Below are positions 8,555-18,682 of a stretch of 64,000 bases of DNA, one piece after another. Position 1 is the stretch's first letter. Every line of letters begins with the position of its first letter. Below the pieces are notes generated by a model that saw only the letters and a program-made list of their open reading frames with translations, had not been told where the DNA came from and made no database searches. The position numbers and the translations under genes are program-made. The stretch is from assembly GCA_017848855.1 (NCBI GenBank), contig JAFIHF010000048.1, forward strand, positions 1 to 64,000, read 5' to 3'. This stretch comes from Rhodanobacter denitrificans. Its GTDB lineage: Bacteria; Pseudomonadota; Gammaproteobacteria; Xanthomonadales; Rhodanobacteraceae.

Positions 8555-9187
8555 ATGGACATCTACCACGCCCCCGATACGTTGCGGATCCGCCCCTCCA
8601 TCCTCTACTTCGGCACGCCGGTCGTGCTGATCACCACGCGCAACCTCGATGGTTCGACCAACATCACGCCCATGTCGTCGGCCTGGGCACTGGCCAACCG
8701 CGTGACGATCGGCCTCGCCGGCGGCGGCCAGGGCCTCGCGAACCTGCTGCGCGAACGCGAATGCGTGCTCAACCTCGCCGACGAGTCGATGCGCGAGGCG
8801 GTGGAACGGCTGGCACCCACCAGCGGCCGCGATCCGGTGCCCGCATGGAAGCAGGGCCATCGCCACGAGGCGGACAAGTTCGCGCTGGCCGGCTGGCACG
8901 CGCTGCCTTCCCTGCAGGTGAACGCGCCGCGCATCGCCGAGGCGCCGCTGCAACTGGAGGCGCGCGTGCTCGATGCCACCGAACACCCGCTGGAGGCCTG
9001 GCGCGACAATGCCGGCGGCTACGTCACGCTGGAGCTGGCGGTGTGCGAGGTGCACGCGCACGCCGACATCGTGGTGCCGGGCACGTCGCACATCGATCCG
9101 CGCCGCTATCGCCCGCTGTTCTACGTGTTCCGCCACTACTACGGCGTGGGGCCTGCGCTGGGCCGCACGTTCAAGGCCGAGGTGTAG
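8555..9187 (+). CDS. Flavin reductase-like (FMN-binding) family protein
   Basis: 210 residues, starting at MDIYHAPDTLRI. Residues ~17-60 (ILYFGTPVVLITTRNLDGSTNITPMSSAW) are typical of the flavin-reductase-like FMN-binding split barrel: the ITT...DG..N..PMS pattern lines the flavin site. Proteins of this class reduce free flavin for monooxygenase partners or act as orphan flavoproteins in the cytosol. No monooxygenase gene lies beside it. It is divergent from an ArsR regulator that probably controls it, and 51 bases separate it from the SIMPL gene downstream. A longer upstream reading frame is ignored because it runs through the promoter and regulator. Confidence 0.8.
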   Translation: MDIYHAPDTLRIRPSILYFGTPVVLITTRNLDGSTNITPMSSAWALANRVTIGLAGGGQGLANLLRERECVLNLADESMREAVERLAPTSGRDPVPAWKQGHRHEADKFALAGWHALPSLQVNAPRIAEAPLQLEARVLDATEHPLEAWRDNAGGYVTLELAVCEVHAHADIVVPGTSHIDPRRYRPLFYVFRHYYGVGPALGRTFKAEV

Positions 9188-9238
9188 CGCGCGCGCCGGC
9201 GTGGCAGACTCGGCGCATCGCCACGCCGGAGACGCGCC

Positions 9239-9958
9239 ATGAAGTGGATCGTCAGCAGCCTGCTGCTCGCCCTCGGTTTCGCGCTGGGCGGCTGGTACAT
9301 CGGGCACGGTTTCGAGGCGGGGCGCAACGCGCGCATCGTCACCGTGAAGGGCTTGGCCGAGCGCGACGTGAAAGCCGATCTCGCGCTGTGGCAGCTGCGC
9401 TTCGTGCGCGCGGGCGACCAGCTCGCCACCGTGCAGGCGGCGATCCAGCAGGACGACGCCACGGTCACCGCGTTCCTCACCAGGCATGGGCTGGGGCCGG
9501 AAGCGATCGCGTTCCGCGATCTCGAAGTCACCGACCGCGCCGCGCAGACCTGGGGCGAGGGCAAGTACCCCAGCCGCTACATCATCGTGCGCACGGTGAT
9601 GCTGCGCAGCGCCGACGTGGACAAGGTGGCCGCCGCCTACCAGGCCAGCGGCGCGCTGGTCGACGCGGGCGTGGTGCTGGGCGGCGAGAACCCCGGCAAC
9701 AGCGGCGGCCCCACCTACCTGTTCGACGGCATCAACGCACTGAAGCCGGCGATGATCGCCGAGGCAACGAAGAACGCGCGCGCCGCCGCCGAACAGTTCG
9801 CGCGCGACTCGGGCAGCCGGCTGGGCGGCATCCAGCGCGCCAGCCAGGGCGTGTTCGAGATCCTGCCGCGCGACAAGGCGCCGATGCTGCAGGCGGACAA
9901 GCAGATCAACAAGACCGTGCGCGTGGTGGCGACGCTGGAATATCGCCTGGCGAACTGA
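9239..9958 (+). CDS. SIMPL domain (DUF541) periplasmic/membrane-anchored protein
   Basis: 239 residues with one N-terminal hydrophobic segment (~4-23) that is either an uncleaved anchor or a signal peptide. The SIMPL/DUF541 domain follows: VTVKGLAERDVKADLALWQLRF (~36-57), a conserved internal region with LVDAGVVLGGENP, and a C-terminal AMIAEATKNARAAAEQFA helix, ending in VRVVATLEYRLAN. The family includes oxidative-stress-linked periplasmic proteins of E. coli, but its biochemical role is unclear. The stop codon is one base from the end of the convergent beta-propeller gene, so transcription of the two collides. Confidence 0.85.
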   Translation: MKWIVSSLLLALGFALGGWYIGHGFEAGRNARIVTVKGLAERDVKADLALWQLRFVRAGDQLATVQAAIQQDDATVTAFLTRHGLGPEAIAFRDLEVTDRAAQTWGEGKYPSRYIIVRTVMLRSADVDKVAAAYQASGALVDAGVVLGGENPGNSGGPTYLFDGINALKPAMIAEATKNARAAAEQFARDSGSRLGGIQRASQGVFEILPRDKAPMLQADKQINKTVRVVATLEYRLAN

Positions 9959-9959
9959 A

Positions 9960-10982
9960 TCAGCGCCGCGGTTTGGTGATGCGCAACACGGGTTTTCCCG
10001 CCACGGAGGCGAGCGGGAAATACGCCAGGTGCGTGGCCTCGTCCACCGCCACCACGTGCGCATTCGGCCCCAGCATCGCCGTGGCCACGGGGCCGACCGT
10101 GCGTCCCTGCACCCGGAACAGCGAAACCTCGCCCGACTCGCCGGCCACGTACAGCCAACCCAAGCCACGGTCGTAGGCCAGCACATCCGGGTCGCGAGCG
10201 ACGTCGAACGTGGACAGCACGCGCTTGTGCGCCAGATCCACCACGAGCAGCTTGTCGTTGTCCTCGCAGGCGATGAAGGCGAGCTGGCTGGCGGGATCGA
10301 TGTAGAGGCCGTGGTTGCCTTGCGCGCCCGGCAGGTCCATCCGGCCGACCACCTTGTCCGTCACGGGGTCGATCTCCACCAGTTGCCCGCGGGTCTGCAC
10401 GTTGGCGTAGATGTGCTTCGACACCGGGTCGTACTGCGTGTTGCCTACTTCGCCGCCCAGCGGGATCGTCGCCACCCGCGTGTTCGTGCGCACGTCGATC
10501 ACCGTGTCGGTGCCGCCATGCTCGTCCGACACGTAGAGCTTGTGGACCGCCGGGGCGTAGGCCATGCCGTCGGGGTAATCGCCGGCCGGCACGCGCGCCG
10601 TGATCTTCAAGGTGGCAGGGTCGATCGCCACGACTTCGTTGGTGCCGGTGGCCGAGGCGTAGACCCGGCCCAGCTCCGGCACGAACAGCACCCCGTGCAC
10701 GCGACTGACGCGGGGCACATCCGCCACGACCTTGCGGGTTTGCGTGTCGAACACCGCGACCACGCTGTCGCCCAGATGCGCCAGGTACAAGCGGTGGCTG
10801 GCGGGGTCCAGGCTGGCGTAGTCCCAGCGGGTGGTGCGGCCGCTGAGCGGCGCATCGGCCACCGTCGCCAGCGGCAGATGCGCTTGGGCGGTGCCGCTGC
10901 GCGCGCTCGTTGCGGTCAGCAGCAGGAGTGCGGCCAGCGCCGGCAAGGCCAGGGCACGGCTGGGAATGGATCGCTGGAACAT
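9960..10982 (-). CDS. Secreted YncE-like beta-propeller repeat protein
   Basis: 340 residues, starting at MFQRSIPSRALALPAL with a Sec signal peptide (hydrophobic ~11-25). GGAG lies about 9 bases upstream; an earlier in-frame ATG would add 48 basic residues before the signal and is rejected. The mature part consists of ~40-residue blades of the YVTN/YncE type: DSVVAVFDTQTRKVVADV, NEVVAIDPATLKITARV, DTVIDVRTNTRVATIPLG, KLLVVDLAHKRVLSTFDV. Such propellers are periplasmic and bind ligands or protein partners; some bind DNA. No catalytic residues are obvious. The nearest gene, hrpB, ends 83 bases upstream on the same strand. Confidence 0.8.
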   Translation of the reverse strand: MFQRSIPSRALALPALAALLLLTATSARSGTAQAHLPLATVADAPLSGRTTRWDYASLDPASHRLYLAHLGDSVVAVFDTQTRKVVADVPRVSRVHGVLFVPELGRVYASATGTNEVVAIDPATLKITARVPAGDYPDGMAYAPAVHKLYVSDEHGGTDTVIDVRTNTRVATIPLGGEVGNTQYDPVSKHIYANVQTRGQLVEIDPVTDKVVGRMDLPGAQGNHGLYIDPASQLAFIACEDNDKLLVVDLAHKRVLSTFDVARDPDVLAYDRGLGWLYVAGESGEVSLFRVQGRTVGPVATAMLGPNAHVVAVDEATHLAYFPLASVAGKPVLRITKPRR

Positions 10983-11065
10983 GGCAGGCTCCGTTGCGGG
11001 CAAGCTCGACCATGCATTGTGCGCGCGTCGGCCGGCGGATTCCCTGGACACGCGGCGACTCGTGC

Positions 11066-13657
11066 TCAGGTGCCGCGCGGCTTCGCGCGATGCGTGGGCA
11101 CGGCGCTCCACGGATCGTCGGGCCACGGGTGGCGCGGGTAGCGGCCCTTCAGTTCCTTCTTCACCTCGGGGTAGGTGCGCTCCCAGAAGCCGCGCAGGTC
11201 CTGGGTGACCTGGATCGGCCGGCCCGCGGGCGAGAGCAGGTGCAGGGTCACCGGCACGCGGCCGCCGCCCACGCGTGGGGTGTCGGCGAGGCCGAACAGT
11301 TCCTGCAGCTTCACCGCCAGCACCGGCGGCGCATCAATCGCGTATTCCAATCGGCGCGTCTGGCCGCTGGGCACGGTGAGCGCATCCGGCGCCTGCGCAT
11401 CCAGCGCCTGGCGTTGCGCGTGGTCGAGCATGGCCGACAGCGCCTGCGACAACTCTTCCGCATCCAGCGCGTCGAGCCGGCGCTTGCCGGCGAGGTAGGG
11501 CGCCAGCCAGTCATCCAGCGTGGCGAGCAGGTGCGCGTCGGACACGTCGGGCAGGTCCAGCTCGGGCATCCAGCCGCGCAAAGCCTGGATGCGCAGGCGC
11601 AGGCGGCGCGCGTGCTCGCTCCACGGCAGCGCGTCCAGTCCCTTGCTGCGGATCGCGGCGAGCAGCGCAGGCAGCGCGTCTTCCGGCTGCACCGGCACGC
11701 TGCGGCGTTCCAGCACGATGGCGGCGTAGCGGCGCTCCTCGAACGCCTCCACCGCGTCGCGCGCGTCGTTCCAGCGCAGCGCGCGCTCGCGCACGAAACG
11801 CTGTGGGTAGTCGCGTTCCAGCACGCGCGGATCGAACGGCGCGGCGGCGAGGATCAGGCTGTCGCGCGCTTCGAAGCGCAGATCGAGCGCCACCAGCCAC
11901 GGCTCGCCCAGCAGCGCGGTGTTGTCGTGCAGGCGCGCACCGCGGCCGTTCGCCAGCGTGTAGCGCAGCGGGTTCGCCTCGTCGCGGCGGGCGATGCGGT
12001 CAGGGAAGGCGTGCAGCAAGAGGTCGCCCACCGCGTGGCTGTCGGGCGTGCCGCTTGCGGCCGTCCGGACGTCCAGACGTCTGCGCCAGCCCTTCGCCGC
12101 CTGCTCGATCGCGGCCAGCGCACCGGCATCGGCGCCGTGGCCGCGGCGGTCGCGCCAGGCGTGCAGCGCGGCCACGCGCGCGCGGAAGTCGTCGCTGCGC
12201 GCCTGCTCGCCGCGCAGCGGCGAACGCGCCTCCATCAGTGCGAGCAGGTCGGCGACCAGCGGGCGCAACGGCTCCGGCGCGCGCAGCGCGGCGGCGCCGA
12301 GGCGTGGCGTGGCGCCCAGCGTCAGCATGCGGCGGCCCAGCGCGCTGATGCGGCCGTCCGCCTCCAGCGCGCCGAGATTCGCGAGCAGCTCGCGCGCCTG
12401 CGCCAGCGCGCCGGGCGGCGGCGCGTCCAACCACGGCAGCGCGTCACTGCCCCAGGCGGCGAGTTCCAGCGCGAGGCTGGAGAGTTCCGCCTGTGCGATC
12501 TCCGCGCCGCGCGCGGCTTCCAGCCGCTTGCTCTGCGGCCACAGCCGATACGCCGTGCCCGCGGCCACGCGCCCGGCGCGGCCCGCGCGCTGGTCGGCCG
12601 AGGCCTGCGAGATCGCCACGGTTTCCAGCCGGGTGAAGCCGGAGTTCGGATCGAAGCGCGGCTCGCGCGCGAGGCCGGCGTCGATCACCGCGCGGATGCC
12701 CGGCAGGGTGACGCTGGATTCGGCCACGTTGGTGGCCAGCACGATGCGGCGGATGCCGGGTTCGGCAGGCGACAAGGCGAACTGCTGCTCGGTCAGCGAC
12801 AATTCGCCGTGCAGCGGCACGATCTCGATGCGCGCGTCATCCCCGCCCGCCCGTTGTAGGTCGGGCTTCAGCCCGACATGCGAAACCCGTCGGGATGAAT
12901 CCCGACCCACGGATTCGGCTTCGCTTGCGGGAGAGGGGAGCGACTGCTCCAGCACCGCCTGCGCCCGCGCGATCTCGCGTCGCCCCGGCAAAAAAGCCAG
13001 CACGTCGCCGTCGTTCTCCGCCAGCGCCTGCTTCGCCACGCGCGCCAGATGATGCTCGATGCTCTCCTGCGCGCGCGCCGGCGGATGCTCGATGCGCACC
13101 GGGTAGCTGCGGCCGGGGCTGCTGATGCGCGGCGCGTGCAGCCACTGCGCGATGCGCTCGCCGTCCAGCGTGGCGGACATCACCACGAGGCGCAGCTCGG
13201 GCCGCAGCGTGGCCTGCACATCCAGCGCCAGCGCGGCGCCGAGGTCGCCGGCGAGATGGCGCTCGTGGAATTCGTCGAACAGGATCGCGCCGATGCCGGC
13301 GAGCTCGGGATCGTCCTGGATCAATCGGGTGAGGATGCCTTCGGTGACCACCTCGATGCGCGTGGCCGCACCCACCCGCGACTCGAAGCGGATGCGGTAG
13401 CCCACCGTCTGCCCCACCTCCTCGCCCAGCTGGCGCGCCATGAACTGCGCGGCGGCGCGCGCGGCGATGCGGCGCGGCTCCAGCATCACGATCTTGCTGC
13501 CGGCCAGCCACGGCGCATCGAGCAGCGCAAGCGGCACCTGGGTGGTCTTGCCCGCGCCCGGCGGCGCCTCCAGCACCAGCCGCGGCGTCGCTTCCAGCGA
13601 CGCGCGGATGTCAGGCAGTAGCGGGGTGATCGGGAAGCTGGGGACGGCAGGACTCAT
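11066..13657 (-). CDS. hrpB: ATP-dependent RNA helicase HrpB
   Basis: 863 residues. DEAH-type helicase core: Walker A APPGAGKTT (31-39), DEFH (128-131), SAT (161-163), a P-loop-coupled C-terminal helicase domain with QRAGRAGRV (356-364), then HA2-like and HrpB C-terminal domains. HrpB proteins are usually ~810-840 residues. This one carries an extra segment (~249-269) encoded by a dispersed double-hairpin repeat inserted in frame between the two RecA domains (12856-12909). The start ATG lies 38 bases after gspD, so the gene may be read from the T2SS operon. The function is RNA-dependent ATP hydrolysis; its physiological RNA targets are poorly defined. Confidence 0.92.
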   Translation of the reverse strand: MSPAVPSFPITPLLPDIRASLEATPRLVLEAPPGAGKTTQVPLALLDAPWLAGSKIVMLEPRRIAARAAAQFMARQLGEEVGQTVGYRIRFESRVGAATRIEVVTEGILTRLIQDDPELAGIGAILFDEFHERHLAGDLGAALALDVQATLRPELRLVVMSATLDGERIAQWLHAPRISSPGRSYPVRIEHPPARAQESIEHHLARVAKQALAENDGDVLAFLPGRREIARAQAVLEQSLPSPASEAESVGRDSSRRVSHVGLKPDLQRAGGDDARIEIVPLHGELSLTEQQFALSPAEPGIRRIVLATNVAESSVTLPGIRAVIDAGLAREPRFDPNSGFTRLETVAISQASADQRAGRAGRVAAGTAYRLWPQSKRLEAARGAEIAQAELSSLALELAAWGSDALPWLDAPPPGALAQARELLANLGALEADGRISALGRRMLTLGATPRLGAAALRAPEPLRPLVADLLALMEARSPLRGEQARSDDFRARVAALHAWRDRRGHGADAGALAAIEQAAKGWRRRLDVRTAASGTPDSHAVGDLLLHAFPDRIARRDEANPLRYTLANGRGARLHDNTALLGEPWLVALDLRFEARDSLILAAAPFDPRVLERDYPQRFVRERALRWNDARDAVEAFEERRYAAIVLERRSVPVQPEDALPALLAAIRSKGLDALPWSEHARRLRLRIQALRGWMPELDLPDVSDAHLLATLDDWLAPYLAGKRRLDALDAEELSQALSAMLDHAQRQALDAQAPDALTVPSGQTRRLEYAIDAPPVLAVKLQELFGLADTPRVGGGRVPVTLHLLSPAGRPIQVTQDLRGFWERTYPEVKKELKGRYPRHPWPDDPWSAVPTHRAKPRGT
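12856..12909. repeat. Double-hairpin dispersed repeat inside hrpB
   Basis: Two 7-bp hairpins with 4-base loops, GTCGGGC/GCCCGAC (12860-12877) and GTCGGGA/TCCCGAC (12889-12906), sit in the middle of hrpB without breaking the frame. The second hairpin sequence recurs twice in the intergenic region at 33957-34004. Confidence 0.75.
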
Positions 13658-13695
13658 GCGCAGCCATGATACCGGCTGCCACGCGGCCACCCGCC

Positions 13696-16119
13696 TCAAT
13701 GCTTCAACGGCACCGTCTGCGCCCCGCCCGCCGGCGGCATTGCCGCCTTCGCTTCGGGCACCGCCTGCACCCGCAGCGGCTTCAGCGATTCGAATCCGCG
13801 CTGGTAGTCGTCGGTGATCTGGCGCGCTTCCTCGCTGCTGCGGATCACGCGCGGGGTGATCAGCACGATCAGTTCGGTGCGGTCGCGGCTGCGTTTGGTG
13901 GTGCCGAACAGGCGGCCGAGGATCGGCACGCGGTTCAGGCCGGGCACGCCGTTGTCGTCGGTGCCTTCGTTCTGCTGGATCAGGCCGCCGAGCAGCACGG
14001 TCTGACCGCTCTGCACCGCCACCTGGGTCTGCATGCTGCGGTCGGCGATGGTGTAGTTGCCGTTCTTGTCCTGGATGGTGGGGGTGCTCACTTCCTGGCT
14101 GACGTCGAGGTAGACCAGGCCGCCGGGATTCACCCGCGGCACCACCTTGAGGATCACGCCGGTGGTGAGGTACTGCACCTGGCCCAGCGTGCCGATGGTG
14201 TTGCCGCCGCCGAGGCCGGGCGTGATGTAGCTCTGGTTCACCGGGACGTTGTTGCCCACCTGGATCATCGCCGGCTGGTTGTTCATCACCACCAGCGAGG
14301 GCGCGGACAGCGTCTTGGTGTTGCCGCTGTCCTCCATCGCGCGCACCGCCACCTGCATCTGGCTGTTGAGGAAGGAGTAGAACAGCGGCTCGCCGCCGAA
14401 GGCGTTGCCGCCGCCGCCCAGCGCCACCTGGCGATGGCGGTAGAGCTCGCCGGGCACGATCTGGCCGCTGCTGTTGGTGGTGCTGCCGGTGAGACCCTGC
14501 AAGTACCATTGCACGCCGAACTGGAACTGGCCGGTGAGGCTCACCTCGAGGATGCGCGTCTCGATCTGCACCTGCAGCGGAATCGTGTCGAGCCGCCTGA
14601 TCGCGGCCTCGATCTCGCTCCACTGCGAGGGCCGCGCGCGGATCAGCAGCTGGTTGTTCGCGTCCACCGAGCCGATGCGGATGCTGCCGTCCGGCGAGAC
14701 GTACTGCTGGTCCTGGCTGGCCGCGTTGGGGTTGCCGAAGCTGGTGGACGACATCGCGCCGCCCTGCAGGCCGCCGATGCCGTTGCCGCCGGTGTTGCCG
14801 TAGCCGTTGCTGCCCACGCCGCCGAGGCCGCCGACGCCGTTGCCGCCGCCCATGCCGCCCATGCCGCCACCCAGCCCGCCGCCCGCGGTGTTGCCGCTGC
14901 CGAAGCTGCCGGCGGTGCTGCCCATGCCGCTGGCCGCGCCGCGCGCGTTCTCGGCGTTGCCCAGCGTGCCGCTGGTCAGGCCGGGGCCGACTTCGCCGCC
15001 GCTGCCGCCGCCGCTGCCGTTGGCGTAGATCTGCGCCAGGTACTTGGCGAGGTCGGAAGCCTTGATGTTGCGCACGTCGTACACGTAGAGCTGCGGCTGG
15101 TTGCCGCCGCCCTGATCGATGCGGGCGATCCACTGGCCCACTTCGTCCACGTAGTTCGGCTGGGTGCTGATCACCACCAGCGCGTTGGTGCGCTTGATCG
15201 GGATGAAGCGCAGCATGCCGGCCAGCGGGGTGTCGCCCTTGGGGCCGAACATCTCGTCCAGCTTGGGCATCAGCTGTTCCACGTCGGCGTGCTGCAGGTT
15301 GAACACGCCCACCGAGGTGCCGCGCAGCCAGTCCACGTCGAAGGTGCGCACGGTGCGCTGGTAGTTGGCCAGCTCCTCCGGCGTGCCGGACATCACCAGC
15401 AGGTTGCGCGCGGGGTCGGCCAGCAGCACCGCGTCGGGCCGCGCGAACGGCTTGATCAGCTTCTGCATCTCGCTGGCGGCGATGTAGTGCAGCGGGAACA
15501 GCCGCGCCTGCAGGCCGCCGGCCGGCGCCACCGCGCCGAGGCTGGGCACCAGGTTGCCGCCCACCGCCTCCTTCGCCGGCAGCACCACGTAGCTGCCGCC
15601 GCGCTCGACCAGCGCGTTGCCGGTCCACGCCAGCAGCGTCTCCAGGATCGGCAGCGCCTGGCTGGCGTCCACCGGCTCGGCGGTGGAGAAGGAGATGTTG
15701 CCCTGCACGCCGGGCACGATGGTGTAGTTCTTCTTCAGCAGGTCGCCGAGGATCGCCTTCACCACCGCCTGCACCGGCTGGTTCTCGAAGTTGAAGGTGA
15801 CGCCGTTCGCGCCGCTCACCGGCGGGCGCGGCGTGGCCAGCGCCGTGGGCCGGATGAACTGCCCGCTGCCGCGGCTGATCTGCGGCAGCGCCGCGCCGCT
15901 CGTGGTGGTGGTCTGGTCGTTGTTGAGCGGCAGCGGCGCCGGCACCGGCGCGTGCGTGCCGGCCATCGCCTCGCGCTGCAGCGAGGTGTCGTCCGGCCGC
16001 GGCGTCAGGGGGGCGCAGCCGGCGAGCAGGGTCAGCGCCGCCAGCGCGGCGGCGCGCGGCAGGCCGGATCGGAGGCGGGCAAGCGGCCGCGAACGCGCGA
16101 GGGTGTGCTGGCGGGACAT
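13696..16119 (-). CDS. gspD: Type II secretion system secretin GspD (XpsD)
   Basis: 807 residues. It forms the outer-membrane secretin channel of the T2SS. The N terminus is a lipoprotein signal with lipobox LLAGC, Cys35 being the predicted lipidated residue. N-domains follow (NFENQPVQAVVKAILGDLLKKN; KLIKPFARPDAVLLAD; GMLRFIPIKRTNALVVIS). A long Gly/Asn-rich insert lies at ~366-456, then the C-terminal secretin domain with VPVNQSYITPG and the signature VPILGRLFGTTKRSRDRTELIVLITPRVI. It is the last structural gene of the operon, starting 3 bases after gspN. The Gly-rich insert between N-domains is unusually long. Confidence 0.95.
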   Translation of the reverse strand: MSRQHTLARSRPLARLRSGLPRAAALAALTLLAGCAPLTPRPDDTSLQREAMAGTHAPVPAPLPLNNDQTTTTSGAALPQISRGSGQFIRPTALATPRPPVSGANGVTFNFENQPVQAVVKAILGDLLKKNYTIVPGVQGNISFSTAEPVDASQALPILETLLAWTGNALVERGGSYVVLPAKEAVGGNLVPSLGAVAPAGGLQARLFPLHYIAASEMQKLIKPFARPDAVLLADPARNLLVMSGTPEELANYQRTVRTFDVDWLRGTSVGVFNLQHADVEQLMPKLDEMFGPKGDTPLAGMLRFIPIKRTNALVVISTQPNYVDEVGQWIARIDQGGGNQPQLYVYDVRNIKASDLAKYLAQIYANGSGGGSGGEVGPGLTSGTLGNAENARGAASGMGSTAGSFGSGNTAGGGLGGGMGGMGGGNGVGGLGGVGSNGYGNTGGNGIGGLQGGAMSSTSFGNPNAASQDQQYVSPDGSIRIGSVDANNQLLIRARPSQWSEIEAAIRRLDTIPLQVQIETRILEVSLTGQFQFGVQWYLQGLTGSTTNSSGQIVPGELYRHRQVALGGGGNAFGGEPLFYSFLNSQMQVAVRAMEDSGNTKTLSAPSLVVMNNQPAMIQVGNNVPVNQSYITPGLGGGNTIGTLGQVQYLTTGVILKVVPRVNPGGLVYLDVSQEVSTPTIQDKNGNYTIADRSMQTQVAVQSGQTVLLGGLIQQNEGTDDNGVPGLNRVPILGRLFGTTKRSRDRTELIVLITPRVIRSSEEARQITDDYQRGFESLKPLRVQAVPEAKAAMPPAGGAQTVPLKH

Positions 16120-16122
16120 GGA

Positions 16123-16853
16123 TCAGTGTGCTCCTTCGTGGTTCTCGGCCTGGCTCTGGGCGCGACGCTGCAGGATCGCGGCCTTGAGTTTGCGCAGGCG
16201 TTCGAGCTGCTGCGGGTTGTAGGCAGGCGGCGCCTGGCGCGGCGCGCCCTGGTTCAGCGGCACCACCCGCTGCACGGTGGCGGCGCCGGGAGCCTCGCCA
16301 TCGCCCTGCGTTGGCGCCGCCGCGGGCTCCGCGGCGGCAGGCTCGCCGGCGTTCGCGGGCGGCGCCTTCGCGGCGTCGATCGGCGCGCCGGCGGGCAGCT
16401 TCAGTTCGGTGCGGCCCTGCGGCGAATCGAGGATCACCGAGCGCGGTTTCACCTCGACCAGGCTCAGGCTGCCGTCGGGCAGCGCCTGCCCTTCGCGCAG
16501 GCGCAGCTCCTTGTTGCCGTTCTTGTCGTGCAGCAGCGCCATGTGCAGTTGCGGGGTGAGGATGATGCCGGTCAGCGCGAGGTCGCCGAGGCTGCTGCCG
16601 CCGCTGGCGGCGTGCGCCTCGGGCTTGCGGTCGGGGCTGAACAGCGACTGCTGCCACACCGGCGCGAACTCGGCCAGCGGCAGCGGCACGGGCAGGCTGG
16701 CCGGTTTGCCGGAGGTGGGCAGCGGCGCGGCGGCGCGCGGCGCGTTCCAATGCACGCCGCGGCCGAGGCCGGCCAGCAGTGCCAGCCACAGCGTGCCCAG
16801 CAGCAGGGCGAGGATCACCAGGACCGGGGTCAGCCGACGTTGGCTGGCGGCGT

Positions 16854-16857
<4 letters not shown>
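16123..16857 (-). CDS. gspN: Type II secretion inner-membrane protein N (XpsN-like, GspC HR domain)
   Basis: 244 residues: a short cytosolic N terminus, one transmembrane helix (~9-30, LTPVLVILALLLGTLWLALLAGL cut short here), then a periplasmic region. Residues ~60-150 (WQQSLFSPDR, LALTGIILTPQLHMALLHD, REGQALPDG, VEVKPRSVILDS) resemble the HR domain of GspC, which contacts the secretin N0 domain. The C-terminal ~90 residues are Pro/Ala-rich with a terminal charged helix; no PDZ domain is present. Its position between gspM and gspD is that of xpsN in xanthomonads. The start overlaps the gspM stop by ATGA, so translation is coupled. Naming as N or C is a matter of convention. Confidence 0.8.
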
Positions 16858-17515
<658 letters not shown>

Positions 17516-17519
<4 letters not shown>

Positions 17520-18682
17520 GGCACGCTCCCGGAAGCCGCCGGCTTGTCGGTGGCGGCATGTTCCGGCGCCGGCTTGTGCAGCTGCGCCACCATGTAGAAG
17601 CGCTCCTTGCCGGTGGCCGGATCGGACTGGATGCTGCCCTGGAAATTCGCGTTGTCGAGCAGCGGCGAGCCCTTCAGCAGGTCGAGCAGCTTCGCCGCCT
17701 GCGGACTCTGGCCCTGGAAGGCGACCTGGCCGTTGTCGTCGAGGCTGAAGCGCTCCAGCCACGCGCTGGACGGCAGCCGCCTGGTGAGATCGAGCAGCAC
17801 GCCGAGCACGGTGGCGCGCTGCGCCTTGCGCTGCGCCAGGAAGCCAGCCGCGCCGGCGTCGTCCTGCAGCTGCTTGCGCAGGCCGGCCACCTGCTGCGCC
17901 TCGCCGCGCATCGCCTCCACCTGCGCCTGCATCTGCGCCAGCGCGCTCTCGCGATTGTGCAGCCAGCTGCCCATCGCCAGCAGCAACAGCAGCACGCAGG
18001 CGGCGCCGAGCAGCAGGTTCAGGCGCAGCCGCGGCCGCGTGCGGTGCGCGGCCTGTTCCGGCGGCAGCAGGTCGACGCCGAGGCGGCCGGCGTCCTGCGC
18101 CAGGTCCACCGCGTCGACCGTGATGCCCAGCGCGCGCAGCCGGGCCAGCAGCGGGTCCAGCGTGTCGCGGCGCACCGCCAGCAGCTCCGCGCTGCAGCGC
18201 CCGGGCGCGGCCGGCTGCACCAGCTCGCGCACGGCGTAATACACCTGCGCGGCGCTGAACGGGGTCTGCCGGTCCATCTCGAACGCCATCACCTGGCGCA
18301 GGTTCGCGCGCGCCGCCAGCGGCAGCTGCAGCGTGCGGCGCAGCACCGCGGCGGGCGGCAGCAGCAGGGCCAGCCGGCGATCCTCGGGATCGGTGCCGTG
18401 CCACGCGGCGGCCAGCGCGGCCTGCTGCGCGACGGCGTCGAGCTCGTCGCTCCAGCGCGCCAGCGGCTCGGCCTGGCCGGCGCGGCGCAGCCGCCAGCCG
18501 CCGTCGACCTGCTGCAACAGGTGCCAGCCGGCGCCGTCGGCCAGCGCGGCGCGCCAGCGCGGCGGCAGCAGCGCGCGCAGCTCGCCGCCCCACCAGGCGA
18601 AGAACGCCGGCAGCGGCGAAGCGCGCCAGCTCCGGCGCAATTGTTCCAGCAGCGGCCGCAGCGACTGCATCGCAGCACTCAT
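17516..18682 (-). CDS. gspL: Type II secretion system protein GspL
   Basis: 388 residues. The N-terminal ~225 residues form the cytosolic actin-like domain that docks GspE (RRTLQLPLAARANLRQVMAF, ELLAVRRDTLDPLLARL). A transmembrane helix lies at ~227-246 (LNLLLGAACVLLLLLAMG), and the periplasmic PilN-like domain (~255-370) includes GVLLDLTRRLPSSAWLERF. GspL recruits the ATPase to the membrane. Both ends overlap the neighbours by ATGA. The C-terminal tail is Pro/Ala-rich. Confidence 0.85.
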
